Positions 1 to 5,684 of a DNA stretch of 6,128 nucleotides are shown piece after piece. The stretch covers positions 1 through 6,128 of the forward strand of contig JAISDH010000225.1 of the NCBI GenBank assembly GCA_031264975.1, given 5' to 3'. Within the stretch, counting starts at the first letter, position 1; every line of letters begins with the position of its first letter. The notes under the pieces were generated by a model that saw nothing but the letters and a program-made list of their open reading frames with translations, searched no databases and was not told the origin of the DNA. The stretch is from Bacteroidales bacterium (GTDB lineage Bacteria > Bacteroidota > Bacteroidia > Bacteroidales > WCHB1-69). Made by a program: the position numbers and the translations under genes.

Positions 1-1564
1 TTTCCTCTGCTCCCGTTACGATACCGGAGATATAAGCGTCGCTGCTTCTCATTGGCAAATCCCAGCCGCTCAAGGCAGCAAACCGTTCTCCAATTGAGCG
101 GTATGTGCGTGATATGGGATTATAGCGCAATACCGAAGCCGACAGGTCGTATGCCGACGAATCGGGATCTACATAAAAGATATATTTGCCGCTGTCGTCG
201 GACGTTAATTTTTCAACAATTTTACCGGCTTTCTTCACTTCCACAGCGATTCCCTTCATCGGCTGATTGCTGACGGAATCGTATATCCTGCCCGAGGCAG
301 TTAAGGATGAAGGATAACCCTCGAACCTGAATATGTCGTCGTTATTTGCCGAACGGCGTGAACTTACCAGCATTCCCTCCGTGAAATCGTGTTTTTCGAT
401 AAGATTCACATCATCCTGCGAAGAGTTGAAAGGTTTACCGAGATTGATTGCAGTTCCATGTATGTTTCCGTCTATTTTGGATGCGAAAATATCCATGCCT
501 CCATATCCGGGATGTCCGTCGGAAGAAAAGAACAAATATTCGCCTGCAACAAAAGGAAACATTTCGTTTCCTGGAGTATTTACTTCACGTCCGAGGTTTA
601 TCGGTTTACTCCATGTGCCGTCCGGATATTTATCGGTGTACCAGATATCTGATTTCCCGTATCCTCCTTCCATAACGGAGACAAAATATATTCTTTTGCC
701 ATCGGGCATAACAAACGGGTGTCCAATAGGCTCCTTACGGTTTTCAATTTTCAGATTGTCAATTTCTTTCCATTGATTGTTTTTAAATTCCGCAAAAAAG
801 ATATAGCACTGTTCGGATTTATTCGAACCTATACATTTTGTATAATATCCCAAATTGTTGACGGGATCGTATGCAAATGTTCCTTCATTTCTTTTGCTGT
901 TACCTTTATTAAGTCCATTTACCAGTTCTCCTTTATTATAGGTATTGTTGAAAGCTATGGACATGTAGAATTTGGAATAGGGCAATCCTGTTCGCGGAGA
1001 TATGTCAACCTGTTTACCGCCTCCTTCGGCAGGATTTCCGGTTGATGCATATATCAAGTTATCATTAAAATACGCTATACCGTATTCGCTTCCCATTGTA
1101 TTCAGCGTCTCCATTGGCTGGAGTTTGAATTTGGGATTTTCCATGCTGTGTACTTTCGCAAATTCGCACGAGGCGATTTTGACGTCTACCAGCTTATTTT
1201 CAGGATTAGACCTTTTAAATATCTCAAACTGTTTCCGCGCTTCATCATATTTTGCCAGATTGAGGAGAACTTCTCCGTATCCGAAATAAACATCAGGAAG
1301 CATGTAGCCTCCCTTGATAGCTTTAACATAATATGGTTCCGCTTTCTCGGGTTGATTCATTCTTCTATAACTTTCGGCAATACTGAAAGTTATATGACTT
1401 AAGATTTGAGGATCGGAAACTTTGCTTTCAAGCAAACCATATTCTTGAATAGCTTCATAATACCTTCCCTCACTGAATGCCTTATCCGCCTTTTTTGTGT
1501 TTTGTCCAAACAAAACACTTGTGAACAGAATGCAGGCAATTAACAATACAAAACTTTTTTTCAT
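1..1564 (-). CDS. TPR / PD40 beta-propeller / CRD envelope protein, OmpA-family (PorE-like), C-terminus outside window
   Basis: The frame is open from an ATG at 1564 to the window edge: 521 codons, no stop, so the C-terminus is missing. Residues 1-20 form a signal peptide with a likely signal peptidase I cut at LFG|QN. An LIAC tetrapeptide at residues 8-11 resembles a lipobox but lies too early within the hydrophobic core. Residues about 22-125 look like tetratricopeptide helices (EGRYYEAIQEY, AESYRRMNQPEKAEPYY). Residues about 150-415 contain PD40/WD40-like propeller strands (MPDGKRIYFVS, then FFSSDGHPGYGGMDIF). Residues about 421-475 look like a carboxypeptidase-regulatory-like sandwich (ASGRIYDSVSNQPMKGIAVEV). 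TPR, propeller, CRD and then a peptidoglycan-binding OmpA domain is the known layout of PorE and related Bacteroidetes envelope proteins. The OmpA part is inferred and would lie to the left. An in-frame ATG at 1576 would add MVVQ; the 1564 start gives the better signal peptide. The family has many paralogues, so a type IX secretion role is only possible. Confidence 0.88.
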   Translation of the reverse strand, partial: MKKSFVLLIACILFTSVLFGQNTKKADKAFSEGRYYEAIQEYGLLESKVSDPQILSHITFSIAESYRRMNQPEKAEPYYVKAIKGGYMLPDVYFGYGEVLLNLAKYDEARKQFEIFKRSNPENKLVDVKIASCEFAKVHSMENPKFKLQPMETLNTMGSEYGIAYFNDNLIYASTGNPAEGGGKQVDISPRTGLPYSKFYMSIAFNNTYNKGELVNGLNKGNSKRNEGTFAYDPVNNLGYYTKCIGSNKSEQCYIFFAEFKNNQWKEIDNLKIENRKEPIGHPFVMPDGKRIYFVSVMEGGYGKSDIWYTDKYPDGTWSKPINLGREVNTPGNEMFPFVAGEYLFFSSDGHPGYGGMDIFASKIDGNIHGTAINLGKPFNSSQDDVNLIEKHDFTEGMLVSSRRSANNDDIFRFEGYPSSLTASGRIYDSVSNQPMKGIAVEVKKAGKIVEKLTSDDSGKYIFYVDPDSSAYDLSASVLRYNPISRTYRSIGERFAALSGWDLPMRSSDAYISGIVTGAEE

Positions 1565-1593
1565 CTGGACAACCATTTTCTTTAAATCGAGTG

Positions 1594-1626
1594 CAAATAT
1601 ATATATTTTATTGGCACACATATCAA
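1594..1626 (-). promoter_or_regulatory. Bacteroidetes-type promoter of the PD40 protein gene
   Basis: On the minus strand TATATTTG (plus 1594-1601) matches the TAnnTTTG -7 box, followed by CAC as is common in this phylum. A TTG at 1624-1626 lies 22 nt upstream, at the wide end of accepted spacing. It predicts a leader of about 25 nt before the ATG at 1564. The surroundings are very AT-rich, so the -33 assignment is weak. Confidence 0.55.
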
Positions 1627-1675
1627 TTTTAATATTCTTTAACTTCAACTTTAAACATTTTAACTTCGACTGTTC

Positions 1676-1710
1676 CCTAAAAACGCTATCAACTTTCAAA
1701 AGTCATAGCG
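1676..1710 (-). terminator. Rho-independent terminator, minus strand
   Basis: Arms CGCTAT (1684-1689) and ATAGCG (1705-1710) pair perfectly. Inside them ACTT/AAGT pair across a small internal loop around TTGA. Reading the minus strand, the hairpin is followed at once by TTTTTA (plus 1678-1683). The plus-strand side has no U-run, so it is oriented to stop leftward transcription. It lies about 284 nt past the stop of the kinase fusion gene, implying a long 3' UTR, and just before the PD40 gene promoter. Confidence 0.65.
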
Positions 1711-1993
1711 CCGAAAAAACGGGCAAATTTACATATAAAATTTATATTCACTATTTTTTTTTGTAAAATTTAATATATTATATTATAATTCATGCGTTTT
1801 TAACACTTTTTAAAATGAAGGAACTGATTTGCTCTGTTTTGTTTTCGTAGTTTTTATCATGTAAGAGAAGTGTAAAATACTGTATAAAAATATTCATTCC
1901 AACTGTTCCATACTCATGTCCAATTTTCCAAATACAGGGAAAAATGAGAGCAATTATGGCGTTTTTCAACACTTGATTCGCAGCTTTCAGTAT

Positions 1994-3130
1994 CTATACT
2001 CTCCGTATTCTAATCTTTAAAGAATTATCCACCGGTTTATCGCTTATTAATATAAGGTATCCTCCACCGCCTGCTCCGGACAGTTTCCAGCCCAGCGCCT
2101 TTGACTTGTAGTATTCAATATTCTCTAAAACTTTACTGTCTACCATTTTAGGAAACATTTTTATCTGGGCTTCAAACGATTTCCGCACACTGTCGGAAAA
2201 TTTTCCCGTATCTTTTTCCAGTATTGCATTCCAACATTCGTTTGCCGCTTCACTCAGGACTTTGGCATTTACCGTATCAAGATAAGTTTCGGAAAGCACG
2301 CTGTATTCCCACGAACGCGGCGAAAGGGAAATGAGATGGATGCGTTCTTCAAGCCAGTCCATGATATCGCTGTCGAATACCGAATGTATTTTTTCGGGCC
2401 AGTAGTTTCCATTGTAATCCAGCCTGTTCAGTCCCGGCATGACGATGCCCAAAGAATCCTGCGAGCCGCTTATTTCCGTTTTCCCGGGAGGATTTTCGTA
2501 ACAGAACAGCGTTTTCGCCAGCTTCTCCCTGTCGCCGACAGGTATATCCGTTTGCCAGAGTTCGATAGCTTTTTTCCTTGTGCTTGTGGACATTCCGCTT
2601 CTGTCGTTGAAATCATAATCCGGCTCCACCGATATGGTCAATACCGGTCCGGGATGATATTTGGAAACGTATGGCTGATCAAGCCATCCGCCCGCCAAAT
2701 CTATCCTGTACGGCATATTACATTCTTTTCTCAGCGCAGTTGTGGAGCGAACCGGCAGATTTCCATGAGGTATTCTCTTGCTGACAACATATTCTATACC
2801 TAACTTTTTGCACAGGGCTTCTTTTGCCGGTGTATGCCCGTCTTCGTTTACAAAGAATATATCGGGTTTCAATTCGAGAATATCATTCTCAAAATCAAGC
2901 AAGCCATTACCCTTATTTATAAAAGCGCACTTAACCGCTTTCAAGGAATTTACCATATACAGTCTTTCCTGTTCGGTATTTATCGTTCTCCTACCTTTCA
3001 GTTCCGAAATAGTTGCATCAGAACCGATTCCGACATATAAATCGCCCAGCGTCGCCGCTTCCTCAAAAAATGCTACATGTCCGCTGTGTAACATGTCATA
3101 ACATCCGCTAACGAATATTTTCTTATTCAT
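1994..3130 (-). CDS. Bifunctional nucleotidyltransferase (cytidylyltransferase-like) / GHMP sugar kinase
   Basis: A 378-residue protein from the ATG at 3130. An upstream in-frame ATG at 3160 would add ten polar residues (MIKTQEKKND); the shorter form starts right before the first beta-strand, KKIFVSGCYD, and is preferred. Residues 3-130 are a nucleotidyltransferase fold of the glycerol-3-phosphate cytidylyltransferase/HldE C-terminal type: the HxGH signature is LHSGH (H15, H18) and the downstream motif is VRSTTAL (about 127-133). Residues 138-378 are a GHMP kinase related to heptose kinase HddA and the kinase half of fucose enzyme Fkp: YRIDLAGGWLDQ (141-152), the nucleotide loop SGMSTSTR (about 178-185), GSQDSLGIVMPG (222-233) and the glycine-rich C-terminal motif KLSGAGGGGYLI (349-360). 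The expected chemistry is phosphorylation of a sugar at C1 followed by transfer to a nucleotide; sugar and nucleotide cannot be read from the sequence. It seems monocistronic. Confidence 0.9.
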   Translation of the reverse strand: MNKKIFVSGCYDMLHSGHVAFFEEAATLGDLYVGIGSDATISELKGRRTINTEQERLYMVNSLKAVKCAFINKGNGLLDFENDILELKPDIFFVNEDGHTPAKEALCKKLGIEYVVSKRIPHGNLPVRSTTALRKECNMPYRIDLAGGWLDQPYVSKYHPGPVLTISVEPDYDFNDRSGMSTSTRKKAIELWQTDIPVGDREKLAKTLFCYENPPGKTEISGSQDSLGIVMPGLNRLDYNGNYWPEKIHSVFDSDIMDWLEERIHLISLSPRSWEYSVLSETYLDTVNAKVLSEAANECWNAILEKDTGKFSDSVRKSFEAQIKMFPKMVDSKVLENIEYYKSKALGWKLSGAGGGGYLILISDKPVDNSLKIRIRRV

Positions 3131-3386
3131 ATCATTCTTTTTTTCCTGTGTTTTAATCATTTACCATAAAATTATCATCGCGTAAAGATACATGTTTTTT
3201 GGAATTACAATAAAAACTGTATTTTTTTATATAGAATGGTTAGTACATTGGGATATGTAAGGAAAGTAAAAATACTTTGCCTGTTCAGTTTTGCCGCTTC
3301 TTCCGGTGGATTTTGCCGTTTACTCGACAGCCCGTTTCATCCGAATCGACAACTTCATTTTTTTACTATACTAGCTTGTATGGCCT
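3131..3386. other. Intergenic region between mqnE and the kinase fusion gene
   Basis: 256 bases. Apart from the promoter at 3183-3210, the only clear structure is a short perfect inverted repeat, AAAGTA-AAAA-TACTTT (about 3264-3279), without a U-run on either strand. No convincing terminator for mqnE was found, so some read-through into the kinase gene is possible. A 53-codon plus-strand frame (3236-3397) runs into the end of mqnE and is not supported. Confidence 0.5.
3183..3210 (-). promoter_or_regulatory. Probable Bacteroidetes-type promoter of the kinase fusion gene
   Basis: TATCTTTA on the minus strand (plus 3183-3190) matches TAnnTTTG except for its last base. A TTG (3208-3210) lies 17 nt upstream, the same spacing as in the mqnE promoter. 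Initiation near 3177 would give a leader of about 45 nt to the preferred ATG at 3130, but only about 15 nt to the ATG at 3160. Confidence 0.45.
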
Positions 3387-4499
3387 CTATTCCATAATTG
3401 GAAATATTTCGTTATAAAGCGAATCTCTTTCTATGGGTGTGAAACCCGCGGAAGATATAAATTTGAGCATTTCCGAAACGGTCATTATGGGAGATGTTTC
3501 TTCGCTGCCTGCCATGGAGTATATTTTTGTAGAATCGTCGATTGTACCGTCCACGTCATCCGCGCCGAAATTCAGCGCCATCTGGGCTGTTCCTTTTCCC
3601 AGCATAGGCCAGTAAGATTTTATGTGGGGAATATTGTCAAGATATAAACGGCATACGGCGAAATTTTTCATGACTTCCGCAGTGTTTATTTCTCCGATAT
3701 TGCTCATAGAATTGTTTATATTTTTGTATTTTAGAGGAATAAAAGCATTGAATCCTCCTGTTTTATCCTGTAATTGTCGCAGTCTGTCGAGGTGGTCAAT
3801 TCTGTGTTCATAAGTTTCGACATGTCCGTAAAGCATACTTGCATTCGATGGAAGTCCCGCATTATGAGCCAATTCATGTATCTGTAACCACACTTGAGCC
3901 GGCGCCTTGTCACCGCAGATTTTTCGACGAATGTCTTCGTTAAATATTTCAGCGCCTCCGCCAGGGATGGAATTTAGTCCGTAATTTTTCAAAATTCTCA
4001 ATCCCTGTTCGATACCGTAGCCTGCATTTCGTATCATATAATCAAGTTCGACAGCCGTAAATCCCTTGATATGAACGTCAGGCAGCACTGTTTTTATCTT
4101 TTGAATCAGTTCTCCGTAAAAATGTATGTCCCTGTACGGATGTACTCCGCCAACAATATGCACTTCTGTAATACCTTTTCCGGCATATTTCGTGCAAATG
4201 CCAATCATCTCAGGAATGTCGAAATCCCATGCATCCTTGTCGCCTTTTTTTCGTCTATAGGAACAGAACTTACATGCAAAAATGCATATATTTGCGGGTT
4301 CGATATGAAAATTCCTGTTGAAAAAGACTTTATTGCCGGATATCTGTTTTTTACGGAACAGAGACAAAGAAGCCAGCAGCGGCAAATTGCTGGAATTGTA
4401 CAGTGAAACGCCGTCTTCAAATGTCAGCCGTTCGCCTTCGTATATTTTTTTTGCAGTCTGTTTGAGGTCTCCTGCATTTTCAATTATTGTCTTAATCAT
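3387..4499 (-). CDS. mqnE: Aminofutalosine synthase (radical SAM), futalosine menaquinone pathway
   Basis: 370 residues, about full family length. MqnE is a cytosolic radical S-adenosylmethionine enzyme that joins 3-[(1-carboxyvinyl)oxy]benzoate to the adenosyl group to give aminofutalosine in menaquinone synthesis. The 4Fe-4S/SAM motif is C72-x3-C76-x2-C79 (CIFACKFCSYRR), preceded by HIEPANI. VHIVGGVHP (113-121) and GFTAVELDYM follow in the barrel. SIPGGGAEIF (177-186), SMLYGHVETYEHRIDHLDRLR (from 221) and GGFNAFIPLKYKN (248-260) are typical of MqnE rather than its relatives MqnC or CofH, from which it must be separated. No other mqn gene is in the window, so the pathway genes must be scattered. 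The start ATG at 4499 is fixed by a good promoter at 4522-4550, leaving a leader of only about 10-20 nt. No Shine-Dalgarno sequence is visible. Confidence 0.93.
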   Translation of the reverse strand: MIKTIIENAGDLKQTAKKIYEGERLTFEDGVSLYNSSNLPLLASLSLFRKKQISGNKVFFNRNFHIEPANICIFACKFCSYRRKKGDKDAWDFDIPEMIGICTKYAGKGITEVHIVGGVHPYRDIHFYGELIQKIKTVLPDVHIKGFTAVELDYMIRNAGYGIEQGLRILKNYGLNSIPGGGAEIFNEDIRRKICGDKAPAQVWLQIHELAHNAGLPSNASMLYGHVETYEHRIDHLDRLRQLQDKTGGFNAFIPLKYKNINNSMSNIGEINTAEVMKNFAVCRLYLDNIPHIKSYWPMLGKGTAQMALNFGADDVDGTIDDSTKIYSMAGSEETSPIMTVSEMLKFISSAGFTPIERDSLYNEIFPIME

Positions 4500-4521
4500 T
4501 ATCTTAGCCTGAAATTGCGTG

Positions 4522-4550
4522 CAAATGTAGTAAAAAAAAGTAAAAACAAA
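4522..4550 (-). promoter_or_regulatory. mqnE promoter, strong Bacteroidetes -33/-7 match
   Basis: On the minus strand TACATTTG (plus 4522-4529) is a perfect TAnnTTTG box followed by CAC. TTTG (4547-4550) lies 17 nt upstream. Transcription should begin around 4510-4516. The -33 box lies inside the U-tract of the upstream terminator (4531-4581), so the end of one transcript and the start of the next are packed together. Confidence 0.75.
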
Positions 4551-4581
4551 ACGAGGCAGAGTTTGGGTTTCTCTACCTCGT
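4531..4581 (-). terminator. Strong rho-independent terminator, minus strand, upstream of mqnE
   Basis: Arms 4571-4581 and 4551-4561 form an 11-bp stem around a 9-nt loop. The single mismatch on the plus strand becomes a G-U pair in minus-strand RNA. The stem is followed by TTTGTTTTTAC and then eight T residues. On the plus strand no U-run follows. It therefore ends leftward transcription arriving from the 4582-5157 region, most simply the YkgJ gene transcript about 580 nt further right. Confidence 0.8.
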
Positions 4582-4707
4582 TGCTGAACTAACCTATGAA
4601 AAACTAACTTACACGCTATGTAAACAAGCGTTTTTATAAAATGTTCAAAAAATAGAGAAAAAATTTAATTTAAATAAGAAAATCTGGCTTGATTTCGACC
4701 GAATATT

Positions 4708-4749
4708 AAAAATCAGTTCAAGGAAAACGGTGTAATTTCCCTGATTTTT
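4708..4749. repeat. Two-part inverted repeat (large hairpin)
   Basis: Outer arms AAAAATCAG (4708-4716) and CTGATTTTT (4741-4749) pair perfectly over 9 bp. Inner arms GGAAA (4722-4726) and TTTCC (4736-4740) add 5 bp after a one-sided 5-nt bulge, with a 9-nt loop. The A/T ends make it terminator-like on both strands. No gene directly adjoins it. Confidence 0.55.
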
Positions 4750-4947
4750 CAAAATTCACAGTATTTTTTATGTTATAGAACATATTTTTATTAACATAAG
4801 TTTAGATTAAACGGAGTTTTGTCTTTGAGGCGAAGGCTTTGTTTTCAGCTAAAGCCGACTAAGATACTCAATACTCAGCCATGCTAAAATCTTCCCGCTG
4901 CTTTTCTGAATCTTCCTGATTCTTCATATAATTCATCGCTTATTATG

Positions 4948-5024
4948 CCTGTGGAAACAGGTTATATAACTGATAAAATATGTTTTCAAGCATATTTTGT
5001 CATGTTAAAAAACATAAAAAATGT
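4948..5024. repeat. Cluster of consecutive short palindromes
   Basis: Four inverted repeats follow one another: CCTGT-ggaa-ACAGG (4948-4961), the 10-bp palindrome GTTATATAAC (4961-4970), AAAATATG-8 nt-CATATTTT (4975-4998), and ATGTT-aaaa-AACAT (5002-5015), whose right half can also pair with ATGT (5021-5024). They lie immediately upstream of the plus-strand promoter box at 5046. They could bind regulators, but the AT-rich ones may be partly chance. Confidence 0.45.
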
Positions 5025-5045
5025 ATGTATCGCTATTTTTTGCCT

Positions 5046-5053
5046 TACCTTTG
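5046..5053 (+). promoter_or_regulatory. Plus-strand Bacteroidetes -7 box of a candidate small RNA
   Basis: TACCTTTG followed by CA is a perfect TAnnTTTG match. No clear TTG is found 17-23 nt upstream, so the call rests on the -7 box and on the structured transcript that would follow. Initiation is expected around 5058-5061. Confidence 0.45.
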
Positions 5054-5058
5054 CAGCA

Positions 5059-5140
5059 GAAAATAATTTATATAGAGTTGAAACGGGCGTCAACAATTTT
5101 TCCATTAATAGCAGAAAAATTAAGGTTGACGCCTTTTTTA
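5059..5140 (+). ncRNA. Candidate small RNA, about 80 nt, family not recognised
   Basis: Three signals line up on the plus strand, against the direction of the genes: a -7 box at 5046, about 27 nt of unpaired AT-rich leader, and a strong hairpin plus U-run ending near 5140. No reading frame of note lies between them. The 5' end could pair with the hairpin's left arm: GTTGA (5078-5082) is complementary to TCAAC (5090-5094), giving an alternative to the terminator fold. The 5' and loop regions share the word AGCAGAAAA (about 5055-5063 and 5110-5118). The 3' end lies about 18 nt from the stop codon of the convergent YkgJ gene, so its target could be that mRNA's 3' end or a distant gene. It could instead be just the terminator of some unseen rightward transcript. 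Confidence 0.45.
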
Positions 5141-5143
5141 TTT
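5086..5143 (+). terminator. Strong rho-independent terminator, plus strand
   Basis: GGCGTCAAC (5086-5094) pairs perfectly with GTTGACGCC (5125-5133). AATTTTT (5095-5101) pairs with AAAAATT (5115-5121), extending the stem past a 3-nt bulge. The U-run is TTTTTT, A, TTT (5134-5143). On the minus strand the hairpin is followed by CGTTTCAAC, without a U-run, so it does not look like an efficient terminator for the convergent gene. Confidence 0.75.
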
Positions 5144-5157
5144 ATGGCTAAAGGTTA

Positions 5158-5664
5158 TCAATATCTCGATCGGAACCACAATTCCTCTTTCAGCATTTCC
5201 ATTATATTGAACACAATCGGGCAAACTTCATAATTGCCTATCATTCCCAGTGACCGGGCAACAAAGTCCGGTTTGCCTGTATTGGGATATGTTTTGCACT
5301 GTTCGGGGCGATTTTCATAAATGCCGCATTTTTTCCCGTCGATATACCGACAGGGAGTACCTTCCAAATAAGTACTCCCGAAATCCGTTTCGCAATAAGC
5401 GTCTTGAAATTCCTCCGGAGAAATATTTTCCAAACGGGCTAATATGTCTATATCCGCCTTGCTTACTTTCGGCGTCAAACAGTAACAGCAATTTGCGCAC
5501 GATGTACAGTCAATTTGGGCTGAGACTTCTTTATGCAGACGATGCACTATTTTGTCTATTTTCTCTCCATCTTTGCCTTTTAAAAATACCCTGAAACGGT
5601 AGTTATCATCTTCCCGTATACCGGCAAGTTTCCTGATTTTCAATAAATTTCTTTCGATATACAT
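5158..5664 (-). CDS. YkgJ-family cysteine cluster protein (CxxCxxCC metal-chelating domain)
   Basis: 168 residues, soluble, no signal peptide. The core is C53-x2-C56-x2-C59-C60 followed by C62. Further cysteines are C91, C105 (TPCRYID), C113 (KKCGIYENRP), C123 (EQCKTYP) and C148 (VCPI). The pattern CxxCxxCC ... C ... CxIYxxRPxxCxxYP defines the YkgJ/UPF0153 family, thought to bind zinc or an iron-sulfur centre; the biochemical role of the family is not settled. Residues 1-50 are charged and show no motif I recognise. The ATG at 5664 follows the HU-like gene by 20 nt without a promoter box, so the two are probably co-transcribed. The transcript likely runs to the terminator at 4531-4581, as none fitting the minus strand was seen nearer. 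Confidence 0.9.
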   Translation of the reverse strand: MYIERNLLKIRKLAGIREDDNYRFRVFLKGKDGEKIDKIVHRLHKEVSAQIDCTSCANCCYCLTPKVSKADIDILARLENISPEEFQDAYCETDFGSTYLEGTPCRYIDGKKCGIYENRPEQCKTYPNTGKPDFVARSLGMIGNYEVCPIVFNIMEMLKEELWFRSRY

Positions 5665-5684
5665 TTTATTTAAATTTTAAATTA

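Larger units (their letters stand above)
1565..1993. other. AT-rich intergenic region between the PD40 gene and the kinase fusion gene
   Basis: A 429-base gap holding the promoter at 1594-1626 and the terminator at 1676-1710. Between 1711 and 1993 I see no convincing gene. One minus-strand frame is open from a GTG at 1972 to a TGA at 1790 (60 codons, hydrophobic, no recognised motif). It lies in the same frame as the preceding kinase gene, directly after that gene's TAG. No promoter or ribosome binding site supports it. Confidence 0.6.
4582..5045. other. Non-coding, repeat- and palindrome-rich intergenic region
   Basis: No credible protein gene. Contents: a small plus-strand hairpin ACGCT/AGCGT followed by T5 (4613-4635); a two-part hairpin (4708-4749); TATGTT-atag-AACATA followed by T5 (4769-4789); GGCTTT/AAAGCC (4835-4856); tandem ATACTCA x2 (4864-4877); tandem CTGAATCTTC/CTGATTCTTC, one mismatch (4906-4925); and a palindrome cluster (4948-5024). 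A minus-strand frame of 22 codons at 4868-4936 (MNYMKNQEDSEKQRED...) is too short to call. Confidence 0.6.

Noticed and set aside
333..776. 147-codon plus-strand frame opposite the PD40 protein
   Set aside because: Shadow of the long minus-strand frame, which has a signal peptide, TPR and PD40 motifs.
1790..1972. 60-codon minus-strand frame starting with GTG
   Set aside because: No promoter box, no ribosome binding site, no recognisable motif, AT-driven composition; kept only as part of the intergenic description.
2336..2803. 155-codon plus-strand frame opposite the kinase fusion gene
   Set aside because: It is the complement of a well-supported gene with all catalytic motifs on the minus strand.
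3264..3279. AAAGTA/TACTTT inverted repeat as terminator of mqnE
   Set aside because: Only six A/T-rich pairs and no U-run on the minus strand.
3236..3397. 53-codon plus-strand frame with a hydrophobic stretch resembling a signal peptide
   Set aside because: It overlaps the end of mqnE on the opposite strand, the nearby TACTTTG is one base short of a proper -7 box, and no motif is seen.
4868..4936. 22-codon polar minus-strand frame
   Set aside because: Too short and without promoter or homologue evidence; the tandem 10-mer repeat accounts for part of it.
4947..4970. Possible replication-origin feature (TGTGGAAAC resembling a DnaA box beside AT-rich palindromes)
   Set aside because: Two mismatches to the DnaA box, no further boxes nearby, and no dnaA, dnaN or rep gene.
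4945..5151. 68-codon plus-strand frame, with an inner ATG giving a signal-peptide-like start
   Set aside because: It runs through the palindrome cluster, the -7 box and the terminator hairpin, which explain the sequence better.
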